Assembly: GCF_000143415.4 (NCBI RefSeq)
Contig: NW_003314299.1
Location: 476,315-530,506 of the forward strand
Direction: 5' to 3'
From: Selaginella moellendorffii
Taxonomy: Eukaryota; Streptophyta; Lycopodiopsida; Selaginellales; Selaginellaceae
Length of the DNA stretch: 54,192 nucleotides
Shown here: positions 44,794-54,192 of the stretch, piece after piece
Layout of the letters: every line of letters begins with the position of its first letter
How positions within the stretch are numbered: position 1 is the first letter of the stretch
Translations under genes and position numbers: made by a program
The notes under the pieces: generated by a model
Told to the model about the DNA's origin: nothing
Databases searched by the model: none
What the model saw: the letters and a program-made list of their open reading frames with translations, nothing else

Positions 44794-46041
44794 GTTTCCT
44801 AGCACACAAGCCTCACAAAATTCAAGCTTGCCTGTAAACTCGAATTCTTGTGCATGTGCTTGATCTCTGGACACTGCTTTGAGGGCGTCTTCATGCACAT
44901 GGCCTAGACGCTCATGCCACAACTGGAGATTACTCGCTCGAGTTGAGAGCGCTCGATCTGGCTGCTTATCTGGAACAACCATGGTGGCGTCAAGTTTATA
45001 AAGTCCAGAATAGCGTTGTCCATAAGCCACTGCTTGATCTGTCTTCTCGTCTCGCATAATAGCCTGCTTGGCATTAAAAATAAAATAGAAACCGAGAATT
45101 CTTTGTTTGCTTTGAGTTGACAAACAAAGCTGTGGTTGTGGTTGTATCTGCGGGTGTCTGGTCTTCGGCTGGTTCTTCTTCATTGATAAGAGCTGCTTGC
45201 ATTTCAATGAAGGTTTTCGTTGAGTTCTTGAGCATAGTCTTCAATGATTTGAATTCTGGGCGAACCAAAGCATTGAGAAGAACTGCTCGCTTATCATTCT
45301 CGGTGACTGCTTCACCTAGACTTGACAGTTGGGAGAGCACCGACTTCAGCCTTCCTAGAAAAGCTGCTGGAGTCTCGTCCGCTGCCATTTTTAAGCCAAA
45401 AAGTTTAGACTTTAACTCAACCTTTGAAATCTCTGCGCTCGCTTGGTTCCCAAATACGTTCTTCAAGGCTGTCCAGTTCTCTTCTGCGGTCTTCGTGATA
45501 TCCAGGTGGTGGTGGTGCAATTTGCCCAGGCCAATCCCCATGGTGGAGACTGCCTTATCGTTTCTGACCTGCCATTCGTCTTCATCGCTTGCCGCTGACT
45601 TCGGCTCTGTTCCTTGGACAATTCTGAGACAGTTGTCCCGGAGAAAGAGGAACGAAATTTCTTTCGCCCAATTCTCAAAATCTGTGCCCGTGAATAGAGG
45701 GATCGGTATTAGTTGTGGTCATTTCTTCTACAATTTCCAGCACGCTCCACTTTTCTACAGCACGGATTTTTCCCTTCCTCTTCTTCTGCTGCAGTCGAGC
45801 AGTCACGCGATCTAGAGTCGCGTAGCCTTGCTGCTCGTTGCGTGGTCTTGTTTTGCCCATGAGATCATCGTTTGCTCCGATACCATGATAGTTTTCTAGT
45901 TAAACGACATACTCTGTTTCCCCTAACCTACTACCTTTTCATTTTCTCCATGTAAATATATACAAGTCTTGTGTCCGCTCATTTCAGCGTCCACATAAAT
46001 CTCTTGCCACCTTGGATTAGACTCCAGGCTGGCTATCTACA
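44794..46041 (-). mobile_element. Truncated Ty1/copia-type retrotransposon
   Basis: On the minus strand the order is a 156-bp LTR (45886-46041), TGGTATCGGAGCA primer binding site (45873-45885), a gag start (MGKTRPRNEQQGYATLDR at 45860) and a copia gag domain ('NWTALKNVFGNQ' to '[12 protein letters not shown]'). After a jump comes a GAG-pre-integrase segment ('LYKLDATM', '[20 protein letters not shown]', 'CEACVLG'). The gag end, zinc knuckle and protease are deleted, one frameshift splits gag, and everything beyond the pre-integrase is absent. There is no 3' LTR. Confidence 0.88.
45886..46041 (-). repeat. 5' LTR of the truncated copia-type element
   Basis: It starts TGATAG and ends CTACA on the plus strand, so it is TG...CA in the element's own orientation. 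It abuts the primer binding site without spacer. Calnexin sequence resumes directly at 46042. Confidence 0.7.
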
Positions 46042-46525
46042 CAGCCAGTCATCGGGCTTGACCGCCTCCGCGTCCTCGATCTCCAGTGGAGCGTCCTCGT
46101 CCCAATTCTCGGGCTTGGTCGCTTCCGGATCGGGGATCTTCGCCCGATCGTCCCAGTCCTGGGGCTTCTTGTCGTCGGGATCGGAGATGGTCTTGGGCGG
46201 ATCACGGCCGGCTCAAAGTCGCTCGAGAGGAGGTCGACGCTCTTCTCCTCCTTGCCGTCGACGAGGATCTTGAGCGTGTTGTTCGGGTAGATCACTGCCG
46301 TGTAGACGTGAGAGAGCTTGTCAGCCACTGGCGGTACTTGAGGTGATGCTTGATGTGCTTGTCGGATTTGGGGCCCTTGTGCTTGTAGATGAATTGCACC
46401 TTGTTGGTGTTTCCACATTTGTCTGGCCCAAACATGATTGAGTAGGGGGATTCATTACTGAAATTGCCGGGCGTCCATTGCAAGAGAAGGAACTTGAGAT
46501 AGGCGATGCCACACTCTAATCCCTT

Positions 46526-47088
46526 CTGGAATTATAAAGATTAGGTTTAAACCTTAGTCAAACACAGAATAAGGGAGTTAAATTATGCTTTAAGTTAGTC
46601 ATCCATGTTTAGCTTACCCAATATCTTTATTATATTTTTGGAATTCATCAAAAACTAAAAAACTCAAAAGTAGTTTTATGGTGAAAAACCTTAAGAGAAT
46701 ATTAGATTTTGTATTTTCACATCAGATTATAACATTGGTATTGGAGCCTAATTTAATTCTCATGGCTGACAAATATGGAAGGAAAACCAAGGTTATGGTG
46801 ACTAGAGGATAACTTAAATATGATTGTAGATGATCATTCCTAAAGGATTGTTAAGCACCAAATTAAGGTAATAGAATAGAAAAAAGGCTTGTAATCAAAA
46901 CCCTCCTTTGTAAAAAAAATGCATCCTTTAGGATTTTACTTTAGTCCCAAAAATTAATTTTTAAAACAATCACAAAAACTTACTAAATATAAAATGACAC
47001 TAGATTGCAAATTTAGATGCAAGAATAACAAAGTGTATATTTGACAAAATGATATGTTAAAGTTTAGTACTGTGGAGTCCACTATTGT
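46526..47088. other. Spacer between calnexin and PPR-B (U5)
   Basis: AT-rich, homologous to 13481-14057 and 36177-36730. No gene is seen. Confidence 0.6.
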
Positions 47089-47787
47089 ATGTCTACACAG
47101 GATCAAGAGATATGGACTTTGACATGACGATTTTTCGATAAAATGCCATACCAACAGCTAGTTTCTTGGAACACCATGCTTGATGCTTATGCCCAAAACG
47201 GGTATATGGTAGAAGCAAGGGTCATGTTCAATGCAATGGTGGAGAAGGACGTAATTTCTTGGACTAGAATGCTTGCTGCCTATGGCCTTAGTGGCCAGAG
47301 TTCACTTGCAAGAAAAACTTTTGCCCAGATGCCAGGGAAGAATGAAGTTTCTTGGGATGCAATGCTCAGTGCATGTACCCAAGCAGAGGATTCGGTTTCT
47401 GTGTTTAAGATGTTTCACACTATGCAGATGGCCGGCATTTACAACCAAGTTGGATTTGTCTCCGCCCTCAATGCTCACGGCCAAGTTGGCAGTGTTAAAT
47501 GTGCTAGAAGTTGCTTTGTTTCGATGGCTTTTGACTGTGGCATTCAGCCATGTCACCAGCATTACTCCAGCATAATCGATGGCTTGGCAAGAGCTGGTTA
47601 CATTGACAATGCAAGAGAACTCATCGGAAACATGACATTTGTTCCCACTTCTTTGAATTGGCTGTGCCTTTTAGCTGCATGTCAGAGCCTCGAGTGTGGA
47701 ACCTGCATATCAAAATGGGTGTCTGGACTTGCGAGCAGCAGAGCTATGTATCCTCTCCTGGCAAATGTATGGGCTTGGCATTGTTAG
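47089..47787 (+). pseudogene. PPR-B, N-terminally truncated PPR copy (U5)
   Basis: Homologous to 14058-14753, with the same early TGA as U2 (GACATGACG near 47120). The open part runs from MPYQQLVSWNTM at 47143 to 47787, with about five PPR motifs and the E-like end ('SLNWLCLLAACQSLECG'). The usual stop is changed and the frame ends one codon later. Confidence 0.7.
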
Positions 47788-48425
47788 AATCTAAGGGAAA
47801 AAAAACTGCTGCCTAGATTATGTTGTCAAATTGCTCAAGAATTTAAGACTAGAAGTACCAATTGCGTTTCATGCTTGATAATTTCAAATATTGACAAAAT
47901 GGGAAAAAAACTAAAAATCATTTGTCTATATAACACCCAACATTCCCAGGATCTGAGGGTGGACCTCCTGGACCAAAGAGGCTCTGAGAGATCGCGAGCA
48001 ACTTCAATCAGACAGATACCTTGCAATACCTAGCGATTGAGGTGTGTGGAAAGTGCAGCAGGCAAAACTTGTGTTTGATGATCCGCCTGAGGGAATGTGT
48101 TTGATTCTATGTGAATGTTCTCAAAACTCTTCATGGAAAACTAGAAAACGATCAATGTTTGATGCCTGACGACGATACTTGCTGCCATGATAGGTACTAA
48201 CAAAGCAAATATTCCTTTGTGCCATGATGCTCACACGAAGCTCTTCAGAGCGATGGAGATGGAACGCGATGCCCTTGTCATGGCAGCGTGGGGCTGCTTT
48301 CTTCTGCAATCGACACTCCAGCCGACTCGATCCATCGCCTTGGACTCCTCCAAATCGTGCGGTCCTTCGGGTGCTATGTCCATATCACCCATGTTTTGTA
48401 TTACAGATTGGGCTTTACAGGAATC
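47788..48425. other. Spacer between PPR-B and Lnt-like gene (U5)
   Basis: Same content as 14754-15435, with a few deletions. A minus-strand open stretch (48121-48309) contains FHLHRSEELRVSIMAQ, related to the unrecognised remnant in U4. Confidence 0.45.
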
Positions 48426-49074
48426 TTAGACAAGCACTCTTGATTCCTCTGGCAACAGCACGCAATGTAGCTCCGACCTCTCAAACTCCTTGAAGGATTG
48501 GTCACCAGTGATGTACAAAGGCGGGAGGGGACTTGTCAAGGATGTATGTCACTGCTCCAAGAGGGAGGCAGAGCATGGAGACGTGTACTGCAGCAAGTGC
48601 TGCCACTAGCCAAGCGAAAAGAAAGCCATAGCCTGGGTAAAGCGTCCAGGCTTTCCTGAGTACTGGGAGGACCATGGTGAAGACCGAGTCGGAGATACCT
48701 TCCCTGCCAAAGAAACAGAAGAATATTAGAGAGCTTTGATTGATCAAAACTGTCACACCTGTAATCGAATGTCTGGAGATATGGATCTACAACCGCTGAA
48801 ATGCCTCCCGTGGAGCATTGAAACCAACTAAAGCCATTCTCCACGACACGGAAAGCATCAGCATCCTTTGCCCGGGGACCGCTTGCTCCCCAAGTCGCGG
48901 TTGGTTGGAGCATGATACCAATCCTAAAAGCATTCACCAGAAACTTAGAGAACACCATCATAACTGTGCTCTACCTCTTTTTCCCAGCCTGGCGCATCAG
49001 GTCTGGGAACTCGAAATCGTAACAATTAGCTCCTCCAATCCAGCCGAGCTCGGTTTTGATGATAGGAAGAATGG
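48426..49074 (-). pseudogene. Lnt-like gene, downstream half of a copy split by element H (U5)
   Basis: Exon 3 (with a 5-base deletion near 48515), exon 2 (WFQCSTGGISAVVDPYLQTF) and the end of exon 1 through the Cys382 region are present; the Cys itself reads within GGANCYDFEFP. At 49074 the gene stops at the LTR of element H. The continuation of the gene in sequence is found at 7650-7843, on the other side of the array. Confidence 0.85.
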
Positions 49075-52000
49075 TGTAGCGTATGTGGTTTTTACATTTT
49101 ATCCTTTGGTGATTTACCATAGGATAACACCATAAAGTGGAACTTAAACCCTCTATGTGCCACATGTCACATGCCATGTGTCCATAGGATAGTGGTGTGA
49201 AACCCAAGGTTCAGGGCGTTGGGCCACTGAACGAAGTATTAGTGCTAAACTCCCAAGCATGGAACTAAAGAGTGATGGGACTATGGAGCAACTCTTGAGC
49301 ATACAGCCTAAAAAGTGAAGGGACAGAAACCAGGAGCAATTTGGAACAATCCTAGAGTATCTAACATCCCAATGCTAAGACTAATACGCAAAACAGAGTT
49401 AAATGGAGTCTGGCACTATTTTGGTATACCAGTGGCCTAATGCAAGGACATGGGTACTCTACCAGCTAGCATGGAATGGAAGTTGGGCTTATACCCAAAC
49501 CAAAATAAGGACAAGCATGCAAGCGAGAGCTAAACTATGCCTCAGGTTGGTCGGCCATGCCCTACCTACCCACTATCCTTACTATACATTTGAAACCCTT
49601 CACAGCCGGAGCAAAGAAACCAAACCCATCGGTAAGGTTTAGATAGATTACTGTAAACAGGCAAATAGAGTTGTTTACACAGTCATGCTCGACAGAGAGG
49701 TGGGTTATGTGACTAGTCGACAATAACTACCTCATGACTAGAGATTTCACCATGCACACGAAGTGCCGAAGCCAGTCTGCTGATACTGGCCCAAATTCAA
49801 AGATCAATAGATAGACCATATCAAAGTCAGAGACAATGATATCTTAGAGACTTAAGTATCAGTGATTAAATCTTAGATTAAAACACAAAAGTATTCCAAG
49901 TAAGTTATCATCCGATAAACCAGTATTATAGTATAGAAACCACCAAGATCATCATGATTGGAAAATATAAGATTCACTATCCAACAAAATTCAATAGTCA
50001 ATGTATCATCAAGAAAACTCAATGATAAAACTTAACGATCAAATACTGTAGATAGAATGCCAAATAACTTACGAAAGATAACTCAAAGAACATAAGGTAA
50101 CATTGACTGGTAAGCAAAATGCTCGCGAATGTATCAGTCAAAGGAGAGAACTTCCTAATCTATCATAACTAACTCGAGCAACAATCAACAGAATAAAATG
50201 AATGCTGCAGAACCAACAAACATTTGTTTATGTCAACTATCGCACTAGCCAATGGAAATAAATCCCAGCCAACAACACCAAGGAACTTAAGTTGCCTAAG
50301 CAAGTGTCAGCAACATCTTATTAATATCTCAACCCAAGAGATCAATCCAGAGCAAACCACAAAGAACATGTGATATTGTGAAAAGCCATAAGCCATCAAG
50401 GAGAACAATTAACCATCACGAAAGATCATCAATCATTCTATAATAAAGAGAGATGTATAATCATTGTCGAAGAAAGAATCTACCATCCCGAAGAATAACA
50501 AATCATTCTTGATCAACAATAATCAAGCAAAACTTTTTGATAAAGATAATCAACTATCCTAGATGATAATCAATTATCACCAATGATTGCTAGATGCAAA
50601 AGCCAACTTCAGCATTGAAGTTAATGAGCCAAAAATGTTTTCCCCAATAACTTCTAATAAATGGAACAATGAGCATAAAAACTCAAAGAACCAAAAGTTT
50701 GAAGAAGTCTATAGCCAAGTCTTGCCTAAAATGATCACAAGTCTTACATGAATTCATTTCAATACCAAAGAAGAAATCATGGTATAACCCACAATATCCC
50801 CCTCAACACATCCATAAGTTAAACTTCAAAATGTAAAGCTAATGAAAAGCATAATTGCATCAATCCAAAATTCAAGCACAATGAAGCTATGCTCAACAAG
50901 TGATCACTAAACGATCCTTCATGAATTCATCTATAGCAAGACGTAACTCACTTCATAACAAACACAAGAAAAATCATCAATGATCAATATATTTTAACTC
51001 AAATTTAACAAAGATTCAAACATTCCAATATCAATCATTAACTCTTCATCTCGTAAAGCTAGCATAGTTCACGACTAAATCACTTTTCAAGGAAAAGCCA
51101 AAGCTCAACCCCTACTAAATAATCTCGTCTAGAACACAACTAACTCAAACTTGCCACTCAGTTTATTTGAATATCAACATAGTTGCTAACTAGCAAATGC
51201 ACAAATGCCAATAATATAAAGCCATAGCCAAATCATCAACACTATTTTCATCGAGACTAATGAAATTCAACATCAATCTTTCGGAGAGATATCTTATTTC
51301 ACTCAAATCTCAACATTAACAATGTCAACGACAAGGCATTACTTCAATTTCATCAACACCATAACAAAGCTAGAAGAAAGCACGAGTGAAAACACTTCCT
51401 CAAGGAGTAAATCACCACATCCAAGACTCAATGAAATCTAACACCACAGACTAGACGTAACTAAATGATATCAACAGAGATAGAGTCGACATGCTAACAT
51501 GGAAAACCCATGTAAGTCTAACAACACAATTCTTCGCAACACCATTCAGTAAAGCAAGCCCATCACCGCTAAATCATCATCGAGCAAAATAAGTATCAAA
51601 GGTTCTCAATGAAGTCTACAAGCAATTATTAGTCGCAAAGCAACTAACAATCACTCTTTCAACTTGCCTTCAAAGGACCCAACACTAAACTCATATCATC
51701 AAGTATGAGATAAAGGTTCATGGACAAGCATAAACTAAATGACCCCTCGAATCCAACTTAGCTGTAATAAGCTCATTATCACGTTTACCCAATAGCTCTA
51801 AGCATGCCTTGAAGAAGCTAGCTATGCATGATCAACACTCAGTCAAAACAAAAATGAAGACCATAAGATGGACTCATATTGGTACATAACCTCCACTTAG
51901 ACAAGCTATAGTACAGGTACTAATATCTTAAACTCAAATAACTAAGTTGGACATCACTATCCTTAGCTAAGGTGCAGGACCATCAAGATCAAGTCAAGAT

Positions 52001-53714
52001 CAGTGAGAGCTCACTACTTTTATAGAGTTTAACGAAATGCAAGGTGCAACCTGCTGCTAAACATAATGCTATAGAAAAAAGGCACAAGGGTCACCCTTCT
52101 TCGAAAAGTGTAATAGCCACTTTTCTACACCAACTCCAGACTTTATCCAACTTAATTGCCTTAGCTTTAAAAGTTAACATCCCTTTCAGGCCGCATCATA
52201 AAAACTACATACTAAAGTCTAAGGTAACCAAAGTCAACTCTAACCCTTTCACTAGTTTGTGTTGACTTACGAAAATGAAATGGTTTTCAAGCAAAGTGAT
52301 CAATAGATCAGCAATTGGAAAAATCTAAGAAAATTTGTGGAAATTTTCCATCCTAGAGAAAGAATGATTCTCAGTCTAGAAGTGCAAACTTTCAAGACTC
52401 AATCAACTTCTTCCTACTAACAAGTTCACATAAGTTCCCATTAACATAAATTTTCAAGACCCAACAGCATGCTAAACAGTGAATATCTTGCCCATATTTC
52501 GAACATCCAACACCGACATCCATAAAATGCAAAATGAACATCCAAGACTTGATCACGAAGACTATATCTTCAGATATCCACATTGCATTAACACTCTTCT
52601 TCAATCATTTTCAAGATCTAATGTGAAGTCAAAACACTAATACGAAAAATGACATGGAAAATCAAGCTCTAAGGAAAATTCCTCATCACTCGAAATAACA
52701 ATGCCACTTCTACTAACACAAGTGCTAGTGATGTCAATGCCTCAACTACACATCTTCATCCAGCAATCTACTCCAAGTGCTAACAGATAAACTAACAAGC
52801 CATAACAAATGAATGCTATAACCCTTTCCAACACTTTATGGGCAACCTCTCACGGAAACAAAGAACCAACTTAAGCTTAGTATAATGGACCACTATCGAG
52901 AACCCAGTCAAAGTTACTAAAATGCTACTTCATGCAAGTAGACTAGCTTCACCATCAACCACTTTGGGGTTGATCATCATTTAACTAAGCAACTTCGTAA
53001 ACACATTGATCATAATTATATGGATATGATATAAGTATCACAATGACTTGATCATCAATTGAGCAACACTTCTCTCATAAACTTTCTTAGATTGGACTGA
53101 AGGCAGTGCGAACGCAAGCCTAAGGTTTAGTCAAAGATGAGACCAAAAAGAAAGTTGTCAAGAACGAAGGATCAAACACGTAAATCATTTTCTCTTCTTG
53201 GAGAGATGATTCGCAACGAGATGCTAACTCATTTTGCTCATGTTCACATCATGCAATCCAGAGTCCCTACCTTGATGCATGTTGGAAATGATAGTCTTGT
53301 AAATGGTGAGTCATGGGATGGATAACGATGAAGCGCTAAACCATTTTGTCTAGGCTTGCTATTGAAAGACTTAGGTTATAATACTTAAATTCTGTTCCGG
53401 GGAACCTTGCTATTGCTCTTGGAGTAGCTTGGTGTTGGATTAGTTTTGAGTTTGGTCAGATAAAGAGTGACATGAGTTTGTCTGTTTTGTGAACAAAAAG
53501 TTAGTGGTGTTTAGTGTTATAAGTCTCTATTGGTGGAGTGTGGCATTTATGTTGCATTTTGTCAAATCAAGTTTACATTTGATACTCACATAAACCTTTA
53601 AAGTAATGATAATGGCATTGCTTGTACGGCAATGACTACTTGAACCAATAGACTAATCTTTATAGTCTTTAATTGATCCACTTATAATCATGCCTTGGAA
53701 GGATCCACTAGTGC
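49075..53714 (-). mobile_element. LTR element H, 3' LTR part and internal region
   Basis: It starts with TGTAGC preceded by AATGG, the same five bases that follow the H LTR at 7649. Bases 49075 to about 49597 are the outer half of the 3' LTR; the inner half and polypurine tract are deleted. Bases 49598-53069 are the reverse complement of N internal sequence (about 4585 down to 840). A segment of about 400 bp (53070-53475) is inverted relative to that order. The element then continues to AGTGC at 53714, where N is inserted. No coding frame above about 80 codons was recognised. Confidence 0.78.
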
Positions 53715-54192
53715 TGTCGTGAATGTGACTTCGGGTATCGAAAGTTACCTGTCGGCTAGTCCTTACGGACATTCTTTCTTTACTGCCACGATGGCAGAAG
53801 GTCGGTATTGCTGGTTCCCTTTATTAGCCCCTCTTGTTCAAGTGTTAGTAAGCTGGGTTTAGCACATGTACTTAGCCAGATGGACATAAGGTAAGAACTC
53901 CTATGTGTTTTTAGCTGAGCATACTCGGCCTGGCTCTTAGTTCTTTTTTGCTCTATTTTGCACTAGCTTGACAAGAACCCTCGTGTATTGAAATTGGTCC
54001 CTTAATATCACTGGATGATAATTTACTGTGTCTGCCAAATACCCTCGCTATCATGCCCTTTGTGTTAGTCTCATTTCGGTCCCAAATGCTATTTATGGAA
54101 AGTGTCCAGATTTGCTTATTTGGCATATCTACGGATATGTAGAGATTGTCCTGAACACAATGGTGTTCGTCCTGTGTCCAAATTCGCAATCT
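53715..54192 (+). repeat. 5' LTR of element N (cut by window end)
   Basis: It begins TGTCGTGAATGTGACTTC and follows the first 480 bases of the LTR at 4905-5899 closely in the same orientation. It is preceded by AGTGC (53710-53714), the target duplication whose other copy is at 5900-5904. Confidence 0.8.

Larger units (their letters stand above)
43791..46525 (-). pseudogene. Calnexin, 5'-truncated and transposon-interrupted copy (U5)
   Basis: It has the same 3' half of calnexin. A copia-type fragment (44794-46041) splits the large exon inside the P domain, between the codons for DNEPDEVDD and the preceding WL. A two-base insertion near 44605 shifts the frame before '[10 protein letters not shown]'. 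The MFGPDKCG form of the lumenal motif is present, as in U3. The tail region ends at a TAA at 43791. Signal peptide and first lumenal exons are absent. Confidence 0.88.
7650..49074. repeat. Tandem array of five decayed gene-block units
   Basis: The same ordered gene block recurs five times: PPR-A, two small Gly-rich genes, calnexin 3' half, PPR-B, Lnt-like gene. I recognised it from recurring protein sequences such as the calnexin P domain (five times), the PPR-B ending (five times) and the Lnt C-terminus (five times). Units differ by private deletions and insertions, so they are old enough to have diverged but are still mostly near-identical in coding parts. U3 and U4 are joined by a large deletion at about 34050. 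Direct orientation of all units fits unequal crossing over. Confidence 0.93.

Overview
This window looks like nuclear DNA of a lycophyte, most likely Selaginella. The evidence is pentatricopeptide repeat (PPR) genes of the plant type, a plant-type calnexin, spliceosomal introns of only about 50-80 bases wherever they can be mapped, and plant LTR and hAT transposons. The species is an inference; no database was searched.

Layout. Bases 1-7649 and 49075-54192 are two halves of a nested, non-coding LTR-retroelement complex (called N inside H here). Between them, 7650-49074 is a decayed tandem array of five related units (U1 about 7850-18765, U2 18766-27017, U3 27018-34050, U4 34051-39694, U5 39695-49074). 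A complete unit reads: AT-rich spacer; PPR-A (+); a small Gly/Cys/His-rich protein (-); a divergent small Gly/Cys-rich protein (+); the 3' half of a calnexin gene (-); AT-rich spacer; PPR-B (+), lacking its N-terminal part; spacer; and an apolipoprotein N-acyltransferase-like (Lnt-like) gene (-). U2 lacks the Gly/Cys/His gene, U3 keeps only a calnexin fragment, PPR-B and half of Lnt, and U4 has lost its PPR-A end.

Status of the genes. Of six Lnt-like copies only the U2 copy (25272-27017, three exons, 546 aa) reads as intact, with the Glu-Lys-Cys catalytic residues of the nitrilase fold. The others are broken by frameshifts, deletions or insertions. All five calnexin copies lack the 5' exons and all carry lesions. 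The three PPR-A copies each have a stop at nearly the same place. The small Gly/Cys-rich proteins are the other genes with clean reading frames; most keep CCAAT and TATA boxes.

Mobile DNA inside the array: a short-LTR element with a 111-bp minisatellite in the U1 Lnt copy; a hAT element in U3 with clear 8-bp target duplication and inverted ends; and a truncated copia-type element in the U5 calnexin. The N/H complex splits Lnt with the same 5-bp target duplications on both sides of the array. The 54-kb window may therefore be nearly one period of a larger repeat, or a circularly permuted assembly. The genes show no sign of working as one pathway; they appear to be duplicated together as one block.
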